DNA from: Salvia splendens
Lineage: Eukaryota; Streptophyta; Magnoliopsida; Lamiales; Lamiaceae
DNA length: 64,000 nt
Assembly (NCBI RefSeq): GCF_004379255.2
Contig: NC_056042.1
Location: 15,609,901 to 15,673,900 of the forward strand
Direction: 5' to 3'
The position numbers were made by a program, and so were the translations under genes. Positions 21,040-32,625 of this stretch are shown here, piece by piece. The stretch's first letter is position 1, and each line of letters begins with the position of its first letter. Under the pieces are notes generated by a model, which was not told the origin of the DNA, made no database searches, and was given only the letters and a program-made list of their open reading frames with translations.

Positions 21040-21368
21040 CTCCCTTCGGCCTACAAGAATATGCACTCTTTCCTTTTTAGTCCGTCCCACAAGAATATGC
21101 ACTTTCTAATTTGGAAATTCTTTTCCCTCTAATGAGGTGAGACTCATTCTCCACTAACATATTTGTGGACGGTGTGAATTTTAATGAGAAATTAATAAAG
21201 TTGGAGAAAAAAAGTAGGTAAAGTAAGAGAAATATGCAAAAAAATGGATAAAGTATGAGAGAGAGGAGAAAAATGAGTAACGTATGAGATTAATTTTTAG
21301 AAATGAGCCTATTTTTTGTGGACATTCGAATATAGCAAAATGAAACTATTTTTCATAGACGGAATGAA
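21040..21368. mobile_element. Stowaway-like MITE, diverged
   Basis: It begins CTCCCTTCGGCCTACAAG after TA and ends near GACGGAATGAA before TA. Its first 130 bp match the MITE at 18744-18862. It contains an internal GTCCGTCCCACAAGAATATG duplication of its own end. Confidence 0.65.
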
Positions 21369-23663
21369 TAATATTTTATTTATTTTAATTGATTTCATAT
21401 TTATTTTTATTACTGAGCAATATAAATTATAGAGGAGGAGGGGAGATGAATTTTCTAACTCAATTATGAAAACTCTCGAGTCAACTGATACTAAAACATT
21501 GTAAATTTAAATATGATAAGATTAATTTTGAAAGATGTATCTTTGATAATTAATTATTTGATGCAATATGTATTTATTAATCATTTGCATGGTATATCTT
21601 CAATTAACTTATGTTATTAAATGTTTGATTATTTTGTACTCCGTATATATCTTTTAACGTTAGTATAAATTATTAATAAATTTAAACTAAAATATTAATT
21701 AATTTAAATTATCATCATTTGCAAATTTTAAGTGTATCGCAATCAACTTTCAAATAATATAATTGTCAAATAGAGATTTATTACAACTAATTAATTTTAT
21801 ATATGACATTGAATATAATTAAGGAAATGTTAGAAGTATACCAGAATTATATAGATTTTAGCAAATTTCATTCACCTTAATTAGAAGAATTAAACAGTTT
21901 TACATTTACGGAGATAAGGGAGTATGATCGATTGCTAACTATTTAACAATCTAATTAATTCTTAGCCATTAGATTAGGAGATCTTGTGATTGAAATAATG
22001 ATTTGTGGATTATACTTCAAAATTTTAAAACTATTAAAAATTATATATGGTAGTTAAAATTAATCACTTTCTCTCCTCAAAATCATCTTAAAACTTTAAA
22101 TTTACGTAACTCTCTCGATTTAAATTATTTTTTATAAAAAATATATCAAATTAAAGGTAATATTATAGGGATTCTAGTGAGACTTCAATTGCATATATTC
22201 CGACAATAATCTGATGATGAAATTTTATAATTTTTATTTCAATTTTCGTATATGTTGATAAACAAATTTTATATCAATAAATGCATCAAAAAGTTTCCCA
22301 ATGCATGTACAGTATCAATAAAACAGTGCTCAAGTTTTCGTGTACGTATGTTAAAATATCTATATTATTGTGTTGATAATTTTAATACACTATGTTGATA
22401 TTAGAATAACCACGAAAATTATCATGTAATGACAGATTGACGATTTTACCATTTTATTGACATTTTATCTACTATTTATCGGACGTCTATCAAAATGCAT
22501 CACATTAAAGGCACCGAAACGATCTTGTATTATCCTAAATTAAATAATTTTTTTTTTTGTATTCTCATCTAACTTGGTTCTCATTTTCTCCCTTCCAACT
22601 CACACTCTTAGTATAAATAACCCATTATTCTACAAATAAAATTATTTAAATTAGTATAATACGATGTCGTTTGTTGTCTATAATGTGACATTCCTTTGGT
22701 TGACGTTCACGTAAGTAAATTATCAAGTTATGGTAGCGTCAAAATATTAATTAGTTATAAAATTAGAATAAATAAATGATTTTGTTGTAAAAAATAGAAT
22801 ATATCAATATTTTGGTGTTTTACGTGTACATTCAAAGTCCAAGTTAGGATTTAAGAAAGTTTATGAATATATTGGTACGATAAGTACGCACAGATCGTTT
22901 GGCGAACCTCTTCTTTCAATACATGTCTCTAATTTTATGTCAGATTGGTATTCACTCGTTGATATTATCGTTGTGGCCACAATAACCTATGCAAATTTTT
23001 TGAGTTGACGCTATGAAGTACTTCCTCTGTCTAAGAGAAAATGACCCTATGGTACGAGATTTTATGCACTCATATTTTAAAGAGTTTTAAGAAAAGAGAA
23101 AAGGTTGGTGATGATTTAAAGTAGAAAACATGAATGAAATAAGAGAAATTTTTTTATTACTTTGGCTAAATATTGTAGTTGTCTAGTTGATAAATAGGGT
23201 TAATTTCTTACTTGCATACTATTAAATTTTGATGCTTGTGTCGAATTAGTTACCAAGTTTGTTTGTCTCAAAATGAATAATAAATATATTATAATTTTAT
23301 TCAATGTGTTTAATTTTTTTATTCCACTTAACAATATTATAAATAATGACACATAACATTTTATATTGAAGTTATTTACACGTCATTCTTTATTTCAATT
23401 CTGAGTACGTAGGTTTCCTATTGATCCCATTCCTATCCGAATACTCCCTCCCGATAGAATTATTAGAGTTAGGGCAAGAGGTGAGTAAAAAAATAAAAAT
23501 TGAATATTCGAATCGATCTAAACTGAAATTTTGAAATCTGTTCGGTTTTTTTATCTTTTAGTTCGGTTCGGTTTTAAAATATAAAATTCTTGGTTTTTCA
23601 ATTTGGTTCATTTGGGTGAAAAAAATCGAAAAAACCAAATTTGATTTTATTATAATACAGGGT
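21369..23663. other. AT-rich intergenic DNA
   Basis: No gene seen. A single Stowaway-type end (ACTTCCTCTGTC) lies near 23022. A diverged repeat rich in TTCGGTT/GGTTCGG occurs at about 23535-23640. Confidence 0.55.
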
Positions 23664-25163
23664 TGATAAGTCTCGTTCTAGGCCTTGGTTACAGGTCAGG
23701 ATAACGTGCTTAATTGGATAATTTCAGCAAAAATAGTTGCTAAAGTGTGCATGGTCAGGTACTAGTAAAGAGGAAACGGTCGGAAGAAATTCAAGTAAAA
23801 AGCATGCAGGAAAGATGCAATACTGATCAAGATGCATGCCATGAAGCTTTATCCCAAGAAGGAGTGGAGTGCTACAAGTGATCATCTATTTAGAAGGGGA
23901 AGAATCGTCAACTCAAGAGAAGGAGCAGCCCTAGGGATTGGGGCAGACCACCCTATAAATAGAAGATCAATATTGAAGAAACATGTCCATGTTTAGACCA
24001 TTTCGTAGATTAGCTCCAGTTTACTCTCATAGATAGCTTAGTTAGTTAGTTTTCAGTTAAAGTTTCCGGCCACCTGCCGGGAGAAGGAGTCCACCATCCA
24101 TTTCAGCCAGTTTGCCGACGTAGTCCCAGAAGTTTCATCGCTCTGAGGAGCAAAACACTCTTTTACTTGCTTTGTTTTATGCTTTCTTAAGTTTCAACAA
24201 TTGTTTTGGTTTGTATTCACGCTGTTCTTAGTTAAACCCTTAGTTGGAACATCTTTTGGTTTGATAATCTCGAATGAAATGAAGTTTTTGTGGTTTTGAT
24301 TTGTGTTCTAGCTTGCCTTTGATTTCTTCCGCCTAGTTAGATAGATCTAGTGGTTTCACGTTGATTTCTGTTGACCGAGTGCTCAAATCTGCCTAGTGAA
24401 GTTAGATATAGTGTTTCTTTAAGTTTCTCAAAGTTTCAATCTGTCGTTTTTCTTAAGATTTGAGTTTTCCACCACCTTGCATGTTGACCTGTTTGCACGT
24501 GTCCTGATTCCTGCCTGATTTAGTTGCATGAGTTTAATTTCTAGTCTAGATCTAGAATTAGTGCGTTGGTTTGAGTTAAATCTGAGTTGCTGTATTTGAT
24601 TCCAAGCATTTATCCATGGAGGTTTAGCTTTCCGATCATTTTTTGTAGCTTGGTGAAGAAGACAACATCTCAATCTGAATCTGGGACCACTTTGTTGCTT
24701 TTTTACTTTCATCCTTTCACTTTTTCATGTCCAGGTAATACTTAGTCAGCATTGTTTGTTATTCCCTTTACCTTTTGTCTATCCATTTAGGGTAATATTT
24801 CACTTTTCACATACACACTAGTGGTCCAACTTTCACCCTCACGTATGCATCCCGCAGCATGAAACATTTAGTTACTTACTGGTCAGGATAGGTAAAGTCC
24901 CATTTTATTTTACGCCTAGGTTAAACTCAACCCCAAAGCGTGATAGCTAACCAACAACCCTTTCAGAATGTCATTGCAAGTGTATAACACCTACATCCAT
25001 CTCTGTTGTATCGATCCTTTACACCACTATACTAGCCAGTATAAGTGAGTTGATGTTTTTGATAGGGAAGATAGATACAGACCCAACGACACAACTAGTC
25101 TAGGTACCCTCTTAACCAGCTGACACATACACACAGAGTCAGAGTCTATCTTCTGATCTTTCA
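23664..25163 (+). repeat. Probable solo LTR, about 1.5 kb
   Basis: It starts TGATAAG and ends CTTTCA; flanking pentamers AGGGT (23659-23663) and GGGGT (25164-25168) differ by one base. A TATA box sits at 23954 followed by about 200 bp of pyrimidine-rich leader-like sequence. No primer-binding site or coding region adjoins it. The right border is the weakest part of the call. Confidence 0.5.
23954..23962 (+). promoter_or_regulatory. TATA box of the solo LTR
   Basis: TATAAATAG in the context CACCCTATAAATAGAAG, a strong plant TATA sequence. Confidence 0.55.
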
Positions 25164-25276
25164 GGGGTGCATTAAGGTCTTAGTACCTCCTTAGTATTAA
25201 GCATCAAACAAATCAGGGCCCTTAGATCCTTTGATTGGATGATTGTGATAAGTTATATTATTAGAATAAGATGCTA

Positions 25277-25511
25277 CTCCCTTCGTTCCACGATAGTTGA
25301 GTCATTTCATTTTCTGCACTCGTTTTAGAAAAATGATAATAAATAGTTAAAGTGGAGAAAAAATAAAGTAAGATAGAGAATAATGTAGATAATACTAATC
25401 TACCGTATTCTGTCACCTACTTTACTGTCTTTCCATTTTAACTATTTATTATTATTTTTCCAAAACGAGTGTAGAAAATGAAATGACTCAACTATCGCGG
25501 AACGGAGGGAG
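25277..25511. mobile_element. Stowaway MITE, 235 bp, long palindrome
   Basis: Flanked by TA. The left CTCCCTTCGTTCCACGATAG and the right CTATCGCGGAACGGAGGGAG are near-perfect inverted copies. The pairing continues inward through GAGTCATTTCATTTTCT and ACTCGTTTT..AAAAATAATAA, so almost the whole unit is one hairpin. Confidence 0.92.
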
Positions 25512-25533
25512 TACATTATTAGGGAAGCTATAT

Positions 25534-25723
25534 TATTAGACTAATAATCTACTCCCTCCGTCCACGAAAAATAGAACACATTTGTCATTTTTGGTTGTCC
25601 ACGAAAAATAGAGCATATTTAAAAAAGGAAAGTTTTCAACAACTTATCTCTTACTTTTTTCCTTCTCTCCTACTAATAATATGGACCCCACATTCCACCA
25701 ACACTATTAGACTAATAATCTAC
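25534..25723. repeat. 19-bp direct repeats around a one-ended Stowaway fragment
   Basis: TATTAGACTAATAATCTAC occurs at 25534-25552 and 25705-25723. Between them is a Stowaway-like left end (CTCCGTCCACGAAAAATAG) with no right end. The repeats are too long for a Stowaway target duplication (TA). Confidence 0.85.
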
Positions 25724-26619
25724 ATTATTAGATGACACGTTGCAATATTCTAACCATTAAATTACAAGATCCAATGGACTACGAGTGTTTTATTTTTGAA
25801 CAATATTTAATATACGAATATGAATACATCCCATATAGTATTAATGATGAATAAATGTAGTACTATATGTAGTGAAATTGGTCTGTCAAATACTATAAAT
25901 GATAAAAAAAAATTTAATATATTGTGGTAATATTTTGAAATAGTATCAACAAAATTAAAATGAATAAATTTCATGAATATTTCAAAACAAATAAAATTAA
26001 ACTATTTTTAAAATTGTATTGAAAATTTCTCTTGGGCCCTAGTAATTTGGCTGGTTCCGTACCCATTTATTATAATCAAAGCCCAACATATAAAAAGTGC
26101 GTGCACAAGCCCAATAAAGTTGAGAAGGTCTCAAACCTTAAAAAAGCCTAGAAATTAATTATGCCCAAAAATTAATATTCATTTGATTTTTTTTCTTTTT
26201 GAAGAGAAGACAAGTTTATGTAACGTGTTTTGATTCATTTGTAAATACACATTTATACCTCATTTTTTAGTTGGTAATACGTTCTTGAAAAGGTACTTTT
26301 ATTGAAACAATTTTCTTTAACAAACGTGGATTTAAAATCGATATATGCAATAATTCGTAAAAATAATATCTTTATCTAAATGTGTTGATAGTATCTGCCA
26401 TTTGTCTGTTAGATTGGCTGATTGAAAGCTGGAATCTGAAGGAGCAGAAGGTGTTTGACGAAATTCATAAAAGGTGTGAATTGGCTTTGATTATGTTTTA
26501 GTTAATTATAACTATTAATCAAAATTGTTTGACCTATTTATAAAATAAGATAGTCATATTACAAAAACACAATCACACAATGCTAATAGAAAAGTTTTAC
26601 ATCACATTTCATATGCTAA
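25724..26619. other. AT-rich intergenic DNA downstream of the RLP pseudogene
   Basis: No coding signal or repeat boundary recognised. It would include the 3' flank of the minus-strand RLP remnant. Confidence 0.5.
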
Positions 26620-27612
26620 TCAAACACAAACCAAATTGCTCAACCTCAGTGATGATGCCTTTCTCTCTTCTCCTCTTCTTCTTCTTTGGTGTCTTTTTCT
26701 CCTTCCTCTCTCGTAAAATATCTTGTCAGCAACCTCTTCTATCTTCTCAAAGTATCTTTCTCTCAACCTTGTGCAACATAACAGTGTCCACGCGACGCTT
26801 CCGAATCCCACAACGCAGCAAACACATATTCCCACTCAATCTCCTCCTCTTTTCCTTCTGATTCCTCTGATGGACGACGGTTGTTGAAACTTCCGTTGAG
26901 TGGGAATCCAGATAACCCCGCGTTTCCTTCAAATGAATCTACCGAAAACGTTTGAAACTGGCGGCCAGTTGGGATGGGTCGTAAGACACATTCAAGAATG
27001 AAAGGAAATCGAGTTTTGTGAGCTCATCTGGTATTCTCCCGGTGAGCTTGTTTGAAGAGAGGTCGAGCGACCCAAGCTCTGCCAAGGCACCTAATGATCT
27101 TGGGATTGAATTAGTGAGAGAGTTGTGGGATAAGTTGAGAAGATACCAATTGCATCTGGTATTTTTCCTTGAAAATGATTGGAAGACAAATCAATGCATG
27201 TACAGTCAGGCCAAATCTTCACAAGCAATTCTTTTGACTGTTAATGTCACCTCAGCCCGATAGTAATAGGCGAGACTTAGAAACTGAGACTCTGAACTTG
27301 TAAAGCATCATTCCACTCCAGCTTGAAAAGTTTAGTGAATCCAGAGTGCCACTGAAATGATTTGAAGATATATCCAAAATTTGAAGATTTTGTCAAGTCT
27401 CCATGGAATCTGTTGGATCGTAACACAAGAACCTTCAAGCTCTCCGGCAGGACCTCGCAAGGGAAACTATCATCAAAGTTGTTGTTTGCAACATTCCCAG
27501 ACTTGGGAATCTTCCCTCAGACTTGGGAATCTTCCCTCCTAATTGTTGTCACTAACATCAAAGGCTCCTAGGACACAATTCCCTCTCATTGCATCAGGGA
27601 TAACACCCCTAA

Positions 27613-30565
27613 TGTCACGACCGCCCTTTAGGGTTAATAAATACGGACGATCGTGATTAAAAGAATTAAATAGAAGGACGAAAAGAATTAGGGTTTCAAC
27701 ACAAGATGGACCAACAATTAATATCCAAATAAATAAGCAAGAGTTTAATATTATCCAACGAAATCTCAAGTATTCAATATCCAACAAATTTAAGTTTGCA
27801 AGCCCAATAAAGAATAAGTGCAATCAATATCACAGCGGAAACGACCAAGAGAAAGAATGACGTCATGTGTGAAGACACAACGACACTCAAGGTTCAAAGA
27901 CATCAATTATATATTAAATTCACTTGCTCAACACCACCACATCCTCGTCGCCGCTCAACCTGCACATAGGGAAAACACATGCAGGGCTGAGTACCATAAG
28001 AATACTCAATGGGCTCATGCCGAAAACATTTTCATTAAAATTTGTAAATTTATCATGCCATACTTAAGTAACCGTCGGGGTTTAGCTTTAGAAAGGCCCG
28101 AGGCACTAAAATCATTTCCCATAGTAAAATTCGACTGATCAGTCATTTTCCCATAGACGTTCGCCATATCTGCCAATACATGACTTGGAATGTGGCCACA
28201 AACCAAGCCACTAGACCGGCCAGCCCGTAGCTAGCACACGATCTACCATAGGTGTACACTAGTCCAGGTAGGGTTTGCGGCCCCACGTGGACCCGAATTC
28301 GATTTATATAACAACGGCACATAGCCATACCAGATAGGCACGTAAAACACAAATCACGGCATGATAAAAACATTTTAAACCACCCTTATCTCTCCACGGT
28401 CATACGTAAAAGAGTTTAGTAAAATAAAAACCCACACGTAGGGCAGGGTAGAAAAGAAGCCCACCTCGAGTGCTTATTCCAAAACTATTTTCTTTCCTTT
28501 GCGATCACGATTCCCTTGCGAGATATCACCTTTAGATTTAAAATAACACATAAATCAACACACTTTCAAATTAAGTAAATAAAATGCATGCACCCTAGTT
28601 TAAATCTTTTATCTCGTTTTCTCGATTTTTCGTTTATTCGGCGGCCGCCCAAGGCGTCGCGTGCAACGCCGGTCGGCCGCTTACGTCAATAATCGCTCCG
28701 ATTGCTCCTCGTAATTTTCTTCAAAATGCAGATATTAATCCCAATATTTATTTAAGCTCGTAAAACTATTTATTTCGAACATAGGATAAAAATTATTAAA
28801 CTTCCACATTATCCGGAAATTAGTTAAATAATTCCCCATAAGTAATTTATCGGCCCAAAACTTAATTCGTTCCCACCTTATGTCTTTAATTTAATTAATC
28901 AATACCCCCACTAAAGAAGGCCCAAACCATTTAATTAAAAGTCCAAGATTTAATTATTTCCTCCACTTTATCTTCAATTACAATTTTAAGCCCAACAATT
29001 AAACATTCTACCCACTTCTAATTAATGAGGCCCAAACTTAAAGAAAACAAAAGCCCAAGAATCCAAACTCCTTCCTTCACTCACGTAACACCCTCTCTCT
29101 CTCTCTACCCCCTTCTTCTTTCTCGACGGAAATCGCAGCAGATCGCCGCCTTGACCGCCTCCGCCGTCGGCCGCTGCTCTCGGCACGCCGTTCGCTCTGA
29201 GCCATCTCCAACCGCTGCACCCGACGCCGTCGCTGCTGTTTCGCGCCGCTGCCGCTCGTCGCCGGAGTCCGCCGCTGCTGTATCGCCGTCCAGCCGCCAG
29301 CCACTGCGGTCGTCGCTCCCGGCGTTCAGTCATCGCACATCCAACTCCGCTGGAGCCGTCGGGAGAGCGACGCCGCTGCTGTCAGCGACGCGTGCGTCGG
29401 TAATTTCCGCCATCCGTTGCTCCGATTCACCCCGAATCAGACCCGACGCCCCCAACACTCACTCGATTCTCCCCGCGAGTTAAGTTTCTCAGATTCGATT
29501 CCAGTTCATTAAAGTTCGCTCCTTTTATTATTTTTTCCAGTTTTCTTTGATTAATCGTTTAAGAGGTAAATTCACAGATTTATCGATGATAGCGTTTGAC
29601 GTAAAGATGCAGCAGTTTCAAATCGAGATTGGTTGGAGGGGGTGTATACCTTCACTAATCTGAGACGGGTAAGCTGTAAATAATAGAGATTGTGACTTCT
29701 ATCTTCCTTTCTCTTGGTTTCTGCCAGAAATATGTTCATATGTCAAAAAGGATTTATTTTGGAAGAGGATGATGGATTTTCTCTGAAATTACCTCTAGTC
29801 AGATTGGTAATGGAGACTAGCAGTGGATGGAAAAGAGTGTGTGGCTTGATTCTCTTTCTCGGTCCTGTTCAAGAAGTTCAATGCGTTTGGCGATTTGATT
29901 TAGAAGTAAAAACGTGTACAGTGATAGAGTTCGCAAGAATACCTTGAGTAGGAATTTGAAGAGAAGTTCTGTTTTGCTGCAGGGATGGGAAGAAAGAAAC
30001 GAAGAGTGAAATCTGTATTATAGAGGAGTAGTAGATTTGGTGGAGAGATTGGAGAGATTCATGAGAGAGAGAGACGGTTGCAGCATCGTGTGTTGGGGAG
30101 TGGGAGTTTCGGTTTCTTTCTTTTTTTTTTTTCTCTTTCTGATTTACTTGAATTTATCTGGTATTTTATTTATAGGTTACGGGGGAGGAAAAATTCCATC
30201 ACGGAGCAGGAAAATCTACGTAAAATCTTTAATTAAATCTTGAATTAAAGATATTTTATTTTAGTTGGTTTAGATTAATTCACAGCCCGTTGTATTTTAT
30301 TTTAAATTGTGCAGTCCATTTATTTATCACGGACTGGACCTTTATTTAATTATTTATTTAATTTATCGAATCCAACACGGAATTGAATCCAATAATTATT
30401 CCTCACGGACATGAATTATCTAAATTCGCATAATCGTTTATTTCACAAATCCCCAATTAACAACAATTAATTACCAACAATCAATTCACGGACTTCGCAG
30501 AGTTAATACCATTAAAACAAGTAATTTAGGTTCACAAATTAAGTTTAGAAAAACGGGGCGTTACA
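27613..30565 (-). mobile_element. Solo LTR, 2.95 kb, related to the Tekay-like element
   Basis: Flanked by the 5-bp duplication CCTAA (27608-27612, 30566-30570). On the minus strand it starts TGTAACGCCCCG and ends GGGCGGTCGTGACA, the same termini as the LTRs at 32626 and 41110. It also shares the block around CATGCAGGGCTGAGTAC (27978) with the stretch near 35095 on the opposite strand. There is no internal region, so it is a product of LTR-LTR recombination. A GC-rich patch at 29100-29480 is LTR sequence rather than a gene. Confidence 0.88.
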
Positions 30566-30790
30566 CCTAATATTGAGAACTGTAAGTTCATTATTTTCTT
30601 CCAATAGGCAGCGAGGTATGCTACCATTTAAGTTATTGAAACACCAGTCGTGAACCGCAAGTTGAGATATACTGCTGAGGGAGGTTGGAATTACTCCGGT
30701 TGGGAAAAGAAAATAGACCGTTTTGATTTTGAAAGCAAGGGAAACTCACAGCTCAACAGGTTAGAGTGCAAGTTAAGTGTTTTAATAGTA

Positions 30791-31001
30791 CTCCCCCGTC
30801 CCATTCAAGATGGTCACCTTTTCTTTTTTGTTTGTTCCAATCAAGACCGCCACTTTCTAATTTTGGAAATAACCTCCTCTCTTTCTCTATTCATTAAAAT
30901 ATTCAACTACATTTTTCCTCTTTACCTTATTCCACCTATCAACACTTCCTAAAATCCCGTGCCACTTAAGAATGTGGTCATCTTGAGTGGGACGGAGGGA
31001 G
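30791..31001. mobile_element. Stowaway MITE, 211 bp, in the RLP pseudogene
   Basis: It starts CTCCCCCGTCCCATTCAAGA and ends TCTTGAGTGGGACGGAGGGAG, flanked by TA. The LRR reading continues on both sides. Confidence 0.9.
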
Positions 31002-31173
31002 TATTAGGTATAACGTAAGGGTTTTGGAAATATGTCAGATGATTAAGAGAGAGATTCAAGAATGATATTTCTATCTCCCGAATCCAGCTAGGAATATCCC
31101 CTCCTATATGATTGTTTGAGAGGTCCAAATTTTCCAAATATAATACTACATATATGTTTGTCTGTATAACTTA

Positions 31174-31283
31174 CTCCCTCCGTTCCCCACTAATTAACAT
31201 CGTTTAACTTAACACGAGTTTTAATAAATGTAGTGAAAAATGAGTGAAAAAAGTTAGTGGAATGTGTGTGCTACTTTAATATA
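31174..31283. mobile_element. Stowaway-like MITE, left part, split by the mariner-like element
   Basis: CTCCCTCCGTTCCCCAC after TA starts the element. At 31283 the mariner terminus begins. The sequence after the mariner right end (63960 on) has the AT-rich, GTGAGTGGAATGAG wording expected for the rest of this MITE. Confidence 0.6.
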
Positions 31284-31883
31284 CTCACTCCGTCCCCTTG
31301 TAATATGGCATAAGTTTTCGGCACGGAGATTAAGAAATGAGTGTTATTGGTTAAGTGGGATTGGTAATAAAGTAGATAAAGTGATGTGATGTTTTTCTTT
31401 TTCTTTTTCTTTTTCTTTTATTGTAATAATTTGATTCCAATTAATTATCATTTATTTAACGTGATTTCTTTAGGACTTAATTAAATTATTAATGCAATCT
31501 AATTCATGTTCTTTTTATATATTATGGTAAATTCTATGTAATAAAGGAATAATTACAATCTGATTTTGCACAACAAAATTAAAAAAAAATCCGAAAAGTG
31601 TAACTAAAATTAAATGCAATAAGTTTAATGGACAATCTATAAAATTGAACACATTGTATTCAACTAAAATTAATTGCAATAAATACAATGGAGAACTCTT
31701 GTTTAGTTGCATTACCATCTACCGCTAGAAATTTAAAGTGATGTCTGCCGCTAAAAATTTAAAGTGGCGGCAAATGAAATTCTGCCAAAAGATACATCTG
31801 CCGCCAATACAAAATGCATTAACTAAGTCTATAAATATCGATTCATACTCCCATTTCTTCAACTCCAGTCCAGCATTCAAAAT

Positions 31884-32392
31884 ATGGGAAAACATATTAA
31901 ATATTCACCAGAGAAGAAAAACTTGATAGTTCAATTCATCCTCCAAAAGTGCGTTAATGGGAAACCTCCTCGTAACACTCTCAAAGAAGCTCAACAGAAA
32001 TTCGGCTTGTCGAGACAGACTACCACAAGATATTGGAATGCTGCAAAACAACAACAACAACAACAAAAAGGCAAATCCATAAGGTTAGTAAATTCTAAAA
32101 AAGTCTAGATACCACCGAAAATTTATTCAGCTAGATATGACTGTTCTGCAAGGTTTGCATTTCTCTCAAAGATGCAATATTAGAATTTTAGCTATTGCAT
32201 TAGGATGTGGTAAAACCACAGTTTGGAGATGGGTGAATGTTGAGCTAATTAGGTCACATACTTCAGCAATACGACTTAACAACCCCGAATAAGCTTCTAC
32301 GCTTGACATTCACTCTACAAGCCATAGAACTAGACAGAATCTTAAACAAGATTGTGTTTAAGAACATGCGCAATACCATCCACATAGATGAG
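31884..32392 (+). pseudogene. Mariner transposase, N-terminal part to first catalytic Asp
   Basis: The ATG at 31884 opens MGKHIKYSPEKKNLIVQFIL. The first helix-turn-helix-like part includes EAQQKFGLSRQTTTRYW, then a Gln run (CAACAA repeats, 32048-32064). After a stop at 32106-32108 the reading continues in another frame with RCNIRILAIALGCGKTTVWR, the second DNA-binding helix-turn-helix. A further frame change leads to NMRNTIHIDE. The Asp codon at 32387-32389 is the first residue of the DDD triad. The Athila-like element enters immediately after GAG of that motif. Confidence 0.85.
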
Positions 32393-32625
32393 TGGCGAGA
32401 CTTGGAAAGAGGCGAAAACGCGATTAGAATGCGGATCAAGTTATATGGAATGATAACCGAACCGGTCGGATCAGTTAGCAAATTGTCGTTGCCACTTAAT
32501 CACTGCAGTCTTGCTCTCGCTCTTTCTTCCTTGCCAATTTTGCATAACTTTAACAGTAAAGCGGCAAGTTCGGGGTCAATCCCACAGAAAAGTTGGTGTG
32601 TCGAGTGTGTGAGTAGTGAATAGGG

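Larger units (their letters stand above)
26620..31140 (-). pseudogene. LRR receptor-like protein (RLP) pseudogene, split by two transposons
   Basis: Reading from 31140 down, LRR units include MENLDLSNNHIGGDIPSWI, then NNLNGSIPRCLLEEN and ELTVLNIR. At that point a solo LTR (27613-30565) intervenes and the reading resumes GVIPDAMRGNCVLGAFDVSD. Later units include LRSNRFHGDL, IDLSSNHFQGKIPDAIG and LGSLDLSSNKLTGRIPDELT, then LDFLSFLNVSYD. The end has a juxtamembrane SFEGNAGLSGFPLNGSF, a membrane segment near GSVAWTLLCC and a basic tail RYFEKIEEVADKIFYERG, with no kinase. This is the layout of Cf-type plant RLPs, surface immune or developmental receptors. Stops and frameshifts are many, and a 20-bp tandem duplication is at 27496-27537. 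The N-terminal LRRs are missing beyond 31140. A Stowaway MITE (30791-31001) is a second insertion. Confidence 0.88.

Noticed and set aside
24428..24712. Minus-strand frame of 94 residues
   Set aside because: Lies in the probable solo LTR and resembles no family.
29022..29483. GC-rich frames on both strands, Ser/Arg-rich
   Set aside because: Inside the solo LTR; both strands open, no domain.
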